Notes under the pieces: generated by a model
Told to the model about the DNA's origin: nothing
What the model saw: only the letters and a program-made list of their open reading frames with translations
The model's database searches: none
Position numbers and translations under genes: made by a program
Shown: positions 56,244-64,000 of the stretch, in pieces
Position numbering within the stretch: the stretch's first letter is position 1
Layout: every line of letters starts with the position of its first letter
NCBI RefSeq assembly: GCF_947499705.1
Contig: NZ_CANMPJ010000001.1
Coordinates: forward strand, 1,151,501 to 1,215,500
Length of the DNA stretch: 64,000 nucleotides
DNA from: an uncultured Erythrobacter sp.
GTDB taxonomy: Bacteria; Pseudomonadota; Alphaproteobacteria; Sphingomonadales; Sphingomonadaceae
Direction of reading: 5' to 3'

Positions 56244-56858
56244 TCAACGCGAGTAGAATTCAACCACCAGGTTCGGTTCCATCGTCACCGGATACGGCAC
56301 TTCGTCGAGCTTCGGTACGCGGGTGAAAGCGACCTTGTCGTTGCCTTCTGGAACAACATAGTCGGGAATTTCACGCTCAGGCAGGCTCTGTGCTTCGATC
56401 ACAAGCGCCATTTCCTTGGCCTTGCTGCCGAGGCTGATGACTGCGCCCACATCGCAGCGACGTGACGGAATGTTGCACTTCACGCCGTCCACATAGATGT
56501 GACCGTGGTTCACGATCTGACGCGCAGCAAAGATCGTCGGAGCGAACTTGGCGCGGTACACGATCATGTCGAGACGGCGCTCAAGCAGGCCGATCAAGTT
56601 CTGGCCGGTGTCACCCTTCATCCGGGTGGCGTCTTTATAGGTCGAGCGGAACTGCTTCTCGGTCACGTCGCCATAATAGCCTTTGAGCTTCTGCTTGGCG
56701 CGCAGCTGCAGGCCGAAGTCGCTCATCTTGCTCTTGCGGCGCTGACCGTGCTGGCCGGGGCCGTAGGAACGCTTGTTGACTGGAGAATTTGGACGACCCC
56801 AGATGTTTTCACCCATCCGGCGGTCGAGCTTGTACTTGGCGCTCTTGCGCTTCGACAT
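56244..56858 (-). CDS. rpsD: 30S ribosomal protein S4
   Basis: The 204-residue S4 protein is of normal length. It has the N-terminal zinc-less alphaproteobacterial form ([20 protein letters not shown]), the RNA-binding S4 segment [20 protein letters not shown] and the motif [17 protein letters not shown]. The ATG at 56858 follows AAGGAAAG. It is monocistronic with its own terminator. The 190 bp upstream hold GC-rich imperfect inverted repeats but no gene. Confidence 0.97.
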   Translation of the reverse strand: MSKRKSAKYKLDRRMGENIWGRPNSPVNKRSYGPGQHGQRRKSKMSDFGLQLRAKQKLKGYYGDVTEKQFRSTYKDATRMKGDTGQNLIGLLERRLDMIVYRAKFAPTIFAARQIVNHGHIYVDGVKCNIPSRRCDVGAVISLGSKAKEMALVIEAQSLPEREIPDYVVPEGNDKVAFTRVPKLDEVPYPVTMEPNLVVEFYSR

Positions 56859-57048
56859 AAGTCTTTCCTTCAAATTTGCTGAGCCGCCCCAGTGGCGACC
56901 ATCTAACCCGGCATCGCTCCACCCAGCCTATATGCTGGATGCGGCCACCGCTTCACCGGGGTGCGGAGCCAATTTGCGAAGCGCGCCCATTAACAGGAAT
57001 GGGTGCCCAGTCAAGCATGCCGTCAAGGTACAGACGAAACTGATGCGA

Positions 57049-57285
57049 TCAGTTGCTGCGGCGACGCTGCTCGGAATTGAAGGCTTTCCATTCATCACGC
57101 GTAAGGCAAACTTTCACCTTCTTTCGGCTGCCCATGCCTTCTGTGATGCGTCGACATATCTTCTTTTCTTCCTTTGCCTCTTCGACCTTTTCAGTCTTTT
57201 CTTTGTCTGGCTCACCGGCGAGGATGGGAGCGGAAGCAAACAGCGCAGCGGAAGAGGCCACAACAGCGGCAAGAGCAAATTTCAT
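57049..57285 (-). CDS. Small secreted basic protein of unknown function
   Basis: The 78-residue product has a signal peptide (MKFALAAVVASSAALFASAP, cleavage near ILA-GE), a Lys/Glu-rich segment and a C-terminal CRRITEGMGSRKKVKVCLTR with two cysteines. Similar small proteins with CRR...VC...EW are common in sphingomonads but uncharacterised. The ATG at 57285 fits the signal peptide. The frame upstream is open but without similarity. Confidence 0.65.
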   Translation of the reverse strand: MKFALAAVVASSAALFASAPILAGEPDKEKTEKVEEAKEEKKICRRITEGMGSRKKVKVCLTRDEWKAFNSEQRRRSN

Positions 57286-57426
57286 CAATGATCTCACATG
57301 GATTGGAAAGAGGGGTGCTAAGGAGCTAGCGGCGAGCTTGGCGGATGTCCACTGGATGCCGACGTTTGTCATAGTTGGGCACCGGATTGGTCTTACAATC
57401 GCACAAATAACCTAGGCTGAATGTGT

Positions 57427-58158
57427 TTAGCTTTCTTCTCGGGGGCCACGTCCCAGCGTGGTCATCACACCGCGGAGTGTTCGCACTTCTAAGTGGTTCC
57501 ATCCGGGTTTGGTCAGGACACTTCGCAACGTTCTGCGTGTTGCATCAGCACGAGGCTCAGGCAAAAAGTATCCACGCGGTGCGAGCAGTTTTTCGAAATG
57601 GGCGATCAGACCGTCGAGCTCTTCCTGCGAGGCAGGGGGAAGTAACCCCTCTTCGGCCGTGGGTTGCACCAGCTCAGCCTGCTTCGACCATTCATAGGCG
57701 CAGAGGATCACCGCCTGTGCGAGGTTGAGCGAACCGAACTCCGGGTTGATCGGAACCGTCAGGATATGGCGGGCGAGCGCAACATCTTCTGTTTCGAGAC
57801 CCGAAGCCTCCCGCCCGAACAGGATCGCGTGTCGCCCTGCCTGACTGTGCATTAGTTTTCCGGCTTCATCCGGTCCCACCACTGGTTTCGTGACGCCGCG
57901 CTTGCGGACGGTGGTCGCGTAGATGTGCTCGCAATCCGCGACGGCTTCAGCGGTGGTATCAAAGACCTGCGCCTGATCCAGAACGATGTCTGCACCGGCC
58001 GCCGACGGCCCGGCAGACGGGTTGGGCCAGCCATCGCGCGGGTTCACGATGCGCATTTCCGTGAGTCCGAAATTAAGCATCGCGCGCGCGGCCTTGCCGA
58101 TGTTTTCGCCCAATTGCGGGCGAACAAGCACGATGATCGGTTTGTTGGGCGCAGACAT
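57427..58158 (-). CDS. trmJ: tRNA (cytidine/uridine-2'-O-)-methyltransferase TrmJ family
   Basis: The 243-residue SPOUT methyltransferase methylates position 32 of tRNAs. Motifs include VLVRPQLGENIGKAARAMLNF, ILFGREASGL and the knot region VPINPEFGSLNLAQAV. The ATG at 58158 lies 7 bp after the nrdR stop. It is the last gene of an rpiB-glyA-nrdR-trmJ series. Confidence 0.92.
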   Translation of the reverse strand: MSAPNKPIIVLVRPQLGENIGKAARAMLNFGLTEMRIVNPRDGWPNPSAGPSAAGADIVLDQAQVFDTTAEAVADCEHIYATTVRKRGVTKPVVGPDEAGKLMHSQAGRHAILFGREASGLETEDVALARHILTVPINPEFGSLNLAQAVILCAYEWSKQAELVQPTAEEGLLPPASQEELDGLIAHFEKLLAPRGYFLPEPRADATRRTLRSVLTKPGWNHLEVRTLRGVMTTLGRGPREES

Positions 58159-58165
58159 GCGGGCT

Positions 58166-58627
58166 TCAGTCCTTCGCCGCTTCCTGCACGGTGCTGGCAA
58201 ATTCCTCGAAATCGCGCGCCTCGGAGAAATCGCGATAAACGCTGGCGAAGCGAATATAGGCGACGCTGTCGATCTGCTTCAGCCCATCCATCACCAGCTC
58301 GCCAATCTTGGTCGAAGGAACCTCGCCTTCGCCAGCGGTTTCGACCTGTCGCTGAATGCCGGAGACCAGTCGGTCGATCTGATCCTGTGTTACACCGCGC
58401 TTTCTGCAGGCGAGCGTCACCGAATGTTCAAGCTTTGAGCGATCGAATGCTTCCCGCCGATCGCCCGACTTTACGATCACGACCTCTCGTAACTGCACTC
58501 GCTCGAAGGTCGTGAAGCGAGCGCCGCACGAGGCACATTGCCGCCGACGGCGAATGGCCGTGGCGTCTTCGGTCGGACGACTGTCTTTGACTTGACTGTC
58601 GTCATTTGCACAAAAGGGACAGCGCAT
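58166..58627 (-). CDS. nrdR: NrdR transcriptional repressor of ribonucleotide reductase genes
   Basis: The 153-residue repressor has an N-terminal zinc ribbon with C3, C6, C31 and C34, then an ATP-cone ([20 protein letters not shown]). It senses ATP/dATP and represses nrd operons by binding NrdR boxes. It stands 8 bp behind the small membrane protein gene, in the glyA operon, as in many alphaproteobacteria. Confidence 0.96.
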   Translation of the reverse strand: MRCPFCANDDSQVKDSRPTEDATAIRRRRQCASCGARFTTFERVQLREVVIVKSGDRREAFDRSKLEHSVTLACRKRGVTQDQIDRLVSGIQRQVETAGEGEVPSTKIGELVMDGLKQIDSVAYIRFASVYRDFSEARDFEEFASTVQEAAKD

Positions 58628-58635
58628 TCAGTAAG

Positions 58636-58857
58636 TTACTTCTTAATTCTCATATACAGAGCGATAGCCGCGCCAACGATCAGACCTAGAAACCATGCTC
58701 CATCGAATGCAATAACACCGACGAGTGCACCGATCACCGCTCCAATAACGACCGGCTTGGTTGACGGATGATCCGGGCCATCCTTCGCCATTTCCGATAT
58801 CTCGGTCTTCGCGTCTTCAACCCAGTCTTTTTCTTCGTCTGGCTTAAGGTCGTTCAT
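58636..58857 (-). CDS. Small membrane protein between glyA and nrdR
   Basis: The 73-residue protein starts at the ATG at 58857 and has an acidic cytoplasmic N-terminus (MNDLKPDEEKDWVEDAKTEI) and two hydrophobic segments (about 35-68). No family was recognised. It is tightly spaced: 22 bp after glyA and 8 bp before nrdR. The longer upstream open frame lies inside glyA and is rejected. Confidence 0.7.
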   Translation of the reverse strand: MNDLKPDEEKDWVEDAKTEISEMAKDGPDHPSTKPVVIGAVIGALVGVIAFDGAWFLGLIVGAAIALYMRIKK

Positions 58858-58879
58858 TGGGGCGCGGCTCCTCGTTTGC

Positions 58880-60190
58880 TCATAAGCCCGGATAGACCGG
58901 GAACGCGCTGCAAAGTGCGGCGACGCGCGAGCGCACGCTTTCTTCGACTTGCCCGTCACCATCCGGGCCGTTCTTCGAAAGGCCATCGACCACCTCAGCG
59001 ATGAGTGCACCGATCTGGCGGAATTCGACCGGGCCGAAACCGCGTGTCGTGCCCGCTGGTGTACCGAGGCGTATGCCGCTGGTGACGAAGGGCGAACGCG
59101 TGTCAAACGGGATGCCATTCTTGTTGCAGGTTAGCCATGCGCGGTCGAGCCCTGCTTCGGCTGCTTTCCCGGTCACATCTTTCGCCGTCAGATCGACCAG
59201 CATCGAGTGATTGTCCGTTCCGCCAGAAACGATCCGAAGGCCGTTTTCTTCGAGACTGGTGGCAAGTGCGCGGGCGTTTTCGACGATGCGGTGTGCGTAA
59301 GTCTTGAATTCCGGCTGCAAAGCCTCGCGGAAGGCTACGGCCTTGGCCGCGACGATGTGCATAAGCGGCCCGCCTTGCAGACCAGGGAACACCGCCATGT
59401 TCAGCGGTTTGGTGAGCGCCTCATCATTCCAGAGGATGATACCAGAACGGGGGCCGCGCAGACTTTTGTGCGTCGTCGAGGTCACGATGTCGCAATGCGG
59501 GAAGGGCGAGGGGTGCGCGCCGCCAGCGACGAGGCCTGAAATGTGGCTCATATCGCACAGCAAATAGGCGCCAACTTCGTCGGCTATCGCGCGGAAAGCC
59601 GCGAAATCCCATGTGCGGGAATAGGCGGTTCCGCCGCAGATAATCAGCTTGGGCTTATGTTCACGCGCAGTCGCAGCGACCGCGTCCATGTCGATCAGCT
59701 CGTCGCCCTCGGTCACGCCGTAGCTGACCGGGTTGAACCACTTGCCCGACATATTGACCGGTGAACCGTGTGTGAGGTGTCCGCCTGAATTCAGATCGAG
59801 CCCCATGAACGTGTCACCCGGCTGAAGGAGCGCAAGGAACACTGCCTGGTTCATCTGGCTACCGCTGTTCGGCTGCACGTTGGCAAAGTTGCACCCGAAC
59901 AATTGCTTGGCTCGTTCAATTGCCAGCATTTCGACAACGTCGGCATAGTCGCAGCCGCCATAATAGCGCTTGCCCGGATAACCTTCGGCATATTTGTTGG
60001 TGAAAACGCTTCCAGCGGCTTCGAGCACGGCGCGGCTCGCGATGTTTTCGCTGGCGATCAGTTCGATCTTGTCGCGCTGGCGGGCGAGTTCGCTGTCGAT
60101 CGCGGCGGCAATTTCCGGATCGGCTGCGGCAAGATCGTCATTCCAGAACCCGTCCATAGGGTTCACAACGTCGGAGGGCTGAGTGCTCAT
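58880..60190 (-). CDS. glyA: Serine hydroxymethyltransferase
   Basis: The 436-residue PLP enzyme interconverts serine and glycine with tetrahydrofolate. Visible are [28 protein letters not shown] and the PLP-lysine motif [13 protein letters not shown]. The C-terminus is normal. Its ATG overlaps the rpiB stop by 4 bp. Confidence 0.97.
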   Translation of the reverse strand: MSTQPSDVVNPMDGFWNDDLAAADPEIAAAIDSELARQRDKIELIASENIASRAVLEAAGSVFTNKYAEGYPGKRYYGGCDYADVVEMLAIERAKQLFGCNFANVQPNSGSQMNQAVFLALLQPGDTFMGLDLNSGGHLTHGSPVNMSGKWFNPVSYGVTEGDELIDMDAVAATAREHKPKLIICGGTAYSRTWDFAAFRAIADEVGAYLLCDMSHISGLVAGGAHPSPFPHCDIVTSTTHKSLRGPRSGIILWNDEALTKPLNMAVFPGLQGGPLMHIVAAKAVAFREALQPEFKTYAHRIVENARALATSLEENGLRIVSGGTDNHSMLVDLTAKDVTGKAAEAGLDRAWLTCNKNGIPFDTRSPFVTSGIRLGTPAGTTRGFGPVEFRQIGALIAEVVDGLSKNGPDGDGQVEESVRSRVAALCSAFPVYPGL

Positions 60191-60666
60191 TGATGGGTCT
60201 CGATATGATCGGGCAGAACGGGCGGTTTGCCGAGTTTTGCAACGCGGCGCTGATGGCGGCCACTCGGATCACCGGCATCGGCGAATTCGGTGTCCAGGAA
60301 TGTAGCTACGCAAGACTTGGCCATTTCGATGCCAATCAGCCGAGCACCCATGGCGATTGCGTTCGCATCATTGTGCTCGCGCGCGAGGGCGGCGGACAGC
60401 GGCTCTGACACAAGAGCGCAGCGTACGTCGGGGTGGCGATTCACGCTGATCGATATCCCGATGCCCGATCCGCACAGGGCAATTCCAAATTCGGCGGTTC
60501 CATCGGCAATGACTTCGGCCAGTTTATAGCCGTAATCGGGATAGTCGACGCTCTCGCCCTCATCGGGGCCCAGGTCGGCAACTTCGTGGCCAATATCCAT
60601 CAACCATTCGGCGAGTTGCGCTTTAAGGTTGGTCGCGGCGTGATCGGAAGCAATAGCAATGCGCAT
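60187..60666 (-). CDS. rpiB: Ribose-5-phosphate isomerase B
   Basis: The 159-residue RpiB/LacAB-type isomerase shows [30 protein letters not shown] and the active-site [10 protein letters not shown]. It interconverts ribose-5-phosphate and ribulose-5-phosphate. Placement upstream of glyA with overlap is common in alphaproteobacteria. Confidence 0.95.
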   Translation of the reverse strand: MRIAIASDHAATNLKAQLAEWLMDIGHEVADLGPDEGESVDYPDYGYKLAEVIADGTAEFGIALCGSGIGISISVNRHPDVRCALVSEPLSAALAREHNDANAIAMGARLIGIEMAKSCVATFLDTEFADAGDPSGRHQRRVAKLGKPPVLPDHIETHQ

Positions 60667-60740
60667 GTGGGGCTACATAGTGATGTGAAGCGATTCTCTC
60701 CACCCCGCGATGGCCGCTTTTCTACGGTGGGGTCGCGTCG

Positions 60741-61379
60741 TCAGGCGAGCTTTTTGCCCAGCCACTTCCAGAGCTTTTCGATCTCTTTGGCCGCCTTGCC
60801 TTCCGGATCGATTTCGGCAGCGGTTTCTCCCTTGGCGCTGGAGCGATGGAATGCGGCGCGGTCACCCAGTTCGACCGAACAGATTTTCAGGCCCATGGCC
60901 TTGGCGGCTTTGCGCGCATCCTTGGTCAACACGGTTGCGCCTGCCGGCACTCCATTGAGGACGACGTAAGCGGGCTTCTTCGCGAATTCGACGAGATCGG
61001 CAATCGGTTCAAGCGCGTGCAGATCGAAAGCGCGCGGTTTAGTAGGGATGAGCACCAAGTCGGCAAGTTTGATCGCTTCGCGAGCGGCCGCGTCCGCATG
61101 TGGCGGCGTGTCGATTACAGTGAAGTCGACCCCGTTCTTTTGCGCGCTCTCGATCGTGCGACCAAGCCGGGCAGGGGGGCTTGTGACGACCACTGGCAGA
61201 TAATCTCCGCGCCAGTCCGACCAAGCGGCAGCGGTCGCCTGCGGATCGGTGTCGATCACGCAGCTCTCATGCCCAGCCTGCGCAGCGCGGGTGGCGAGAT
61301 TGACCGCGAGGGTCGTCTTTCCGGAGCCGCCCTTTTGACTGACGATGGCTATGGTTGTTGGACTATTTACCGAAGGCAT
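60741..61379 (-). CDS. ParA-family ATPase
   Basis: The 212-residue ATPase has a deviant Walker A KGGSGKTT (K16-T23), switch I PDPQATAAAW-like (DTDPQATAAAW) and switch II VIDTPPHAD. No partner parB or centromere-like repeat is adjacent, so it is probably an orphan ParA acting on protein localisation or a chromosome locus rather than a plasmid partition gene. It lies between the DUF2059 gene and rpiB, and no obvious terminator separates it from either. Confidence 0.88.
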   Translation of the reverse strand: MPSVNSPTTIAIVSQKGGSGKTTLAVNLATRAAQAGHESCVIDTDPQATAAAWSDWRGDYLPVVVTSPPARLGRTIESAQKNGVDFTVIDTPPHADAAAREAIKLADLVLIPTKPRAFDLHALEPIADLVEFAKKPAYVVLNGVPAGATVLTKDARKAAKAMGLKICSVELGDRAAFHRSSAKGETAAEIDPEGKAAKEIEKLWKWLGKKLA

Positions 61380-61419
61380 CGCTGCGCCCCTCGCCAGACT
61401 TTAGTTGCTGTTCCGAAGG

Positions 61420-62007
61420 CTACTCTTCGTTCACGCCTTCTTCGGTTGAACCGCTGCGATACTCAACGATCCGAGTCATTAGATCAGGCATCCGGTCCAT
61501 TACGAGTGCCAGAGTTTTGTCTATGTGCCGCTGATTGGCGGCAGCGAAATCAGGGTGCGAAAGAACCTCCGCGCTCTTGAGCATGAAGCTCTTACCGCTG
61601 TCGGTCGACACAAAGGCCAAAATGTCGCGAAGTTCCTGCTCAGAGTAGATCTTCGAGAATGATTTTGCCCAGCTGTCCATCAGGTCAGGGATCGACTCCT
61701 TCAGGATGACATTCGTTTCCGCGAGTGTTTCCTTCTGCCAGTCCTCTATGATCGCCACGGCACCGTCATCATTGATCTGGTCGCGGAGCGATTGCAGCAC
61801 CTGCGCTTCCATTTGCTCGGCTACGGCTCGGAACATCGGTTCGCGGGTTTCTTCGGGATAGGAGATCGCGAGTATCTCGTTCGCTAGGTCAAGGCGTATC
61901 TGTTCCGACGATGCAGCTGCCGATACAGCAGTTTCTTCGGCGAAGGCAGGACCGGCGAATCCTGAAGCCAAAGCGACCGAGGCGAGCAAGTTGCGCAGAA
62001 CTGTCAC
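61420..62007 (-). CDS. DUF2059-like periplasmic protein
   Basis: The 195-residue protein starts at a GTG at 62007 that overlaps the rpoD stop by 4 bp. A Sec signal ([20 protein letters not shown], cleavage near AEE) precedes a helical domain with [20 protein letters not shown] and [11 protein letters not shown], the DUF2059 pattern. The function is unknown. Confidence 0.75.
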   Translation of the reverse strand: MTVLRNLLASVALASGFAGPAFAEETAVSAAASSEQIRLDLANEILAISYPEETREPMFRAVAEQMEAQVLQSLRDQINDDGAVAIIEDWQKETLAETNVILKESIPDLMDSWAKSFSKIYSEQELRDILAFVSTDSGKSFMLKSAEVLSHPDFAAANQRHIDKTLALVMDRMPDLMTRIVEYRSGSTEEGVNEE

Positions 62008-64000
62008 TGATCCAGGAACGACCGCATCTTCCGCGACCGCGATGGATGCTTCAGCTTGCGCAGCGCTTTCGCTTCGATCTGACGGATACGCTCACGCGTC
62101 ACCGAGAATTGCTGGCCGACCTCTTCCAGAGTGTGGTCGGTGTTCATCCCGATGCCGAAGCGCATGCGTAGCACGCGTTCTTCACGCGGAGTGAGCGAGG
62201 CGAGCACCCGGGTGACGGTTTCCTTGAGGTTTGCCTGAATTGCGGCATCCACGGGGATGATCGCGTTCTTGTCTTCGATGAAATCACCGAGATGCGAATC
62301 TTCCTCGTCGCCAATTGGAGTTTCGAGGCTGATCGGTTCTTTGGCGATCTTCATCACCTTGCGAACTTTTTCGAGCGGCATCGAAAGCCGCGCTGCCATT
62401 TCCTCAGGTGTCGGCTCGCGGCCTTCCTCGTGCAGGAACTGACGGCTCGTGCGAACCAGCTTGTTGATCGTCTCGATCATATGGACCGGAATACGGATCG
62501 TGCGCGCCTGATCGGCGATCGAGCGGGTGATCGCCTGACGGATCCACCAAGTTGCGTAAGTGCTGAATTTATAGCCGCGGCGGTATTCGAATTTGTCGAC
62601 CGCCTTCATCAGACCGATATTGCCTTCCTGAATAAGATCAAGGAATTGCAGGCCGCGATTGGTGTATTTCTTGGCGATGGAAATCACGAGACGCAAGTTC
62701 GCCTCGACCATTTCCTTTTTCGCGATACGCGCTTCGCGCTCACCCTTTTGCACCATATTCACGATGCGGCGGAATTCGGGCAGTGCCATGCCGGTGTTGG
62801 CGGCAATGTCGGTGATTTCGGTGCGGATGCGCTCGATTGCGGCGGCCTCTTTGTCTGCGAAAGAGGCCCACTTCTTGTCCTTCTTCGCATTGGCCTTGAT
62901 CCAGCTGTCGTCCAGCTCGTTGCCAACATAGCTCTTCAGGAAGTCGATCCGCTTCACCTTGTGGCGTTCGGCAAGGCGCAGCATCTGGCCGCCAAGTGCA
63001 GTGAGGCGGCGATTGAAGGCGTAGAGGTTGTCGACCAGGAATTCGATCTTGGTCGCGTGGAACTGCATGCTCTCAACCTCGGCGGTGAGTTCATCGCCGA
63101 GCGTTTCGTATTTCTTCTCTTTCGCCTTCGGAAATTCGCCGCCCGCAGCAAGGGTGTCGACCCGCTCGGCCTGCAGCTTCTCAAAGGTCTTGAACAGCTT
63201 GGTGATGCGCGCAAACCGCTCGATCGCGTCAGGCTTCAATGCGGCTTCCATCTGCGCGAGCGAAAGAGTGTTGTCCTCTTCCTCTTCTTCATCCTTCTTG
63301 GATTCGCCTTCTTCGCCGTCTTCGCTTTCTGCGTTCTCGTCGTCGCTGTCGTCATCCTCGTCATCGTCGCGGATGGTCGGACCAGCGGTTTCTTCAGAGA
63401 TCTCGCCGTCGTCGTCCTCGTTTTCCTCCTCCATCTTGTCAGGTGGAGGCTCCTTGGAAAGCATTGCGTCGAGATCGAGGATTTCGCGCAGCTGCATGTC
63501 TTCGGCGTTGAGCGCTTCGGACCACTGGATAATGGCGTGGAAGGTGATCGGGCTCTGACACAGACCCATAATCATCATGTCGCGGCCGGATTCGATCCGC
63601 TTGGCAATCGCGATTTCGCCTTCGCGGCTGAGCAGCTCAACCGCGCCCATTTCGCGTAGATACATGCGAACCGGATCATCGGTTCGCTCACCGGTGCCGG
63701 TCTTTTTGGCGGCGGGAGCCTTGGTGTCTTTCTTTGTGTCTTTCTTGGCCGCTTCGCCGACCTGCATTTCCTCGACTTCGGCTTCCTGCTCCGCTTCGGC
63801 CTCGGCTTCTTCGTCGTTTTCGACGATTTGCACGCCCATTTCGGAAAGCGCGGTCTGAATGTCCTCGATCTGATCGGGGCTCATCTCGCCCGATGGCAAG
63901 GCTTCGTTGAGCTCATCATATGTGATGTAGCCCTTCTTTTTCGCCTTGGTCATCAGCTTCTTCACTGCAGCCTCATTGAGGTCGATCAGTGGAGCGTCTT
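62004..64000 (-). CDS. rpoD: RNA polymerase primary sigma factor RpoD (5' partial)
   Basis: The gene runs off the right edge; the frame stays open to base 64000, with [20 protein letters not shown] as the first residues, so the ATG at 63965 is internal. Region 1.1 ([20 protein letters not shown]), a long acidic linker in the non-conserved region, region 2 ([24 protein letters not shown], [20 protein letters not shown]) and region 4 with the HTH ([20 protein letters not shown]) are visible. It directs housekeeping transcription. The downstream DUF2059 gene overlaps its stop. Confidence 0.97.
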   Translation of the reverse strand, partial: DAPLIDLNEAAVKKLMTKAKKKGYITYDELNEALPSGEMSPDQIEDIQTALSEMGVQIVENDEEAEAEAEQEAEVEEMQVGEAAKKDTKKDTKAPAAKKTGTGERTDDPVRMYLREMGAVELLSREGEIAIAKRIESGRDMMIMGLCQSPITFHAIIQWSEALNAEDMQLREILDLDAMLSKEPPPDKMEEENEDDDGEISEETAGPTIRDDDEDDDSDDENAESEDGEEGESKKDEEEEEDNTLSLAQMEAALKPDAIERFARITKLFKTFEKLQAERVDTLAAGGEFPKAKEKKYETLGDELTAEVESMQFHATKIEFLVDNLYAFNRRLTALGGQMLRLAERHKVKRIDFLKSYVGNELDDSWIKANAKKDKKWASFADKEAAAIERIRTEITDIAANTGMALPEFRRIVNMVQKGEREARIAKKEMVEANLRLVISIAKKYTNRGLQFLDLIQEGNIGLMKAVDKFEYRRGYKFSTYATWWIRQAITRSIADQARTIRIPVHMIETINKLVRTSRQFLHEEGREPTPEEMAARLSMPLEKVRKVMKIAKEPISLETPIGDEEDSHLGDFIEDKNAIIPVDAAIQANLKETVTRVLASLTPREERVLRMRFGIGMNTDHTLEEVGQQFSVTRERIRQIEAKALRKLKHPSRSRKMRSFLDQ

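Noticed and set aside
60741..61379. ParA gene as a sign of an integrated plasmid
   Set aside because: It is embedded among core genes with no parB, replication gene or att-like repeat.
63280..63450. Highly acidic Asp/Glu segment of RpoD as an unusual insertion
   Set aside because: An acidic linker in the non-conserved region of RpoD is normal for alphaproteobacteria.
62292..63659. Plus-strand frame of 455 codons opposite rpoD
   Set aside because: Antisense to the sigma factor; the apparent Leu/Val-rich segments mirror the acidic linker codons.

Overview
The window looks like chromosomal DNA of an alphaproteobacterium of the order Sphingomonadales, probably Erythrobacteraceae. This placement is inferred from gene content and style: the ImuB/DnaE2 mutasome, a GAAC-N7-GAAC LexA box of alphaproteobacterial type, two Coq4 ubiquinone proteins, the order phoR-pstCAB-phoU-phoB, type-II LeuA, and dense GC-rich operons with 4-bp stop/start overlaps. 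I see no phage, IS transposase, CRISPR array or rRNA operon. One tRNA gene (Glu-TTC) is present.

Layout. 1-9.4 kb is a DNA-damage and mutagenesis block: the 3' part of imuB, a PilZ protein, an NTF2-like lipoprotein, then an SOS-box-preceded run of a radical SAM-HhH protein, a UdgX fusion and dnaE2. This block holds several dispersed palindromic elements; three of them lie in frame inside imuB and dnaE2. 9.4-16.6 kb carries an extensin-like protein and the Pho/Pst phosphate system without pstS. 16.7-24.3 kb holds tRNA-Glu, recJ, a flavodoxin, an AHH-type nuclease and several metabolic or unknown genes. 24.3-26.3 kb has DUF924-leuA with a putative Leu-codon leader peptide. 26.3-31 kb is an accessory patch: two YHS-domain paralogues, an I78-type inhibitor lipoprotein flanked by a repeat pair, an FMN lactate/2-hydroxy-acid dehydrogenase, a Cys-rich pentapeptide-repeat protein and a JAMM-like DUF4329 protein. 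31-37.3 kb is ilvBNC, miaA, serB and a methyltransferase-like gene. 37.4-40.1 kb has two Coq4 paralogues around a nitroreductase. 40.1-45.9 kb is a compact minus-strand operon including purL. 45.9-55.5 kb is a plus-strand housekeeping series (xseB, ispA, coaD, PPIase, queA, an ABC exporter, an OMP, tgt, chorismate mutase), interrupted by one minus-strand lipoprotein. 55.5-64 kb is mostly minus strand: quinone reductase, rpsD, trmJ, nrdR, glyA, rpiB, parA, DUF2059 and rpoD, which runs off the window.

Most of the window is ordinary core genome. The most interesting parts are the SOS-linked radical SAM/UdgX/DnaE2 run with its translated palindromes, the putative leuA attenuator with a divergent micro-ORF carrying a near-ideal Shine-Dalgarno, and the secreted Cys-every-five-residues protein beside a YHS protein. 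No gene-free stretch exceeds 300 bp.
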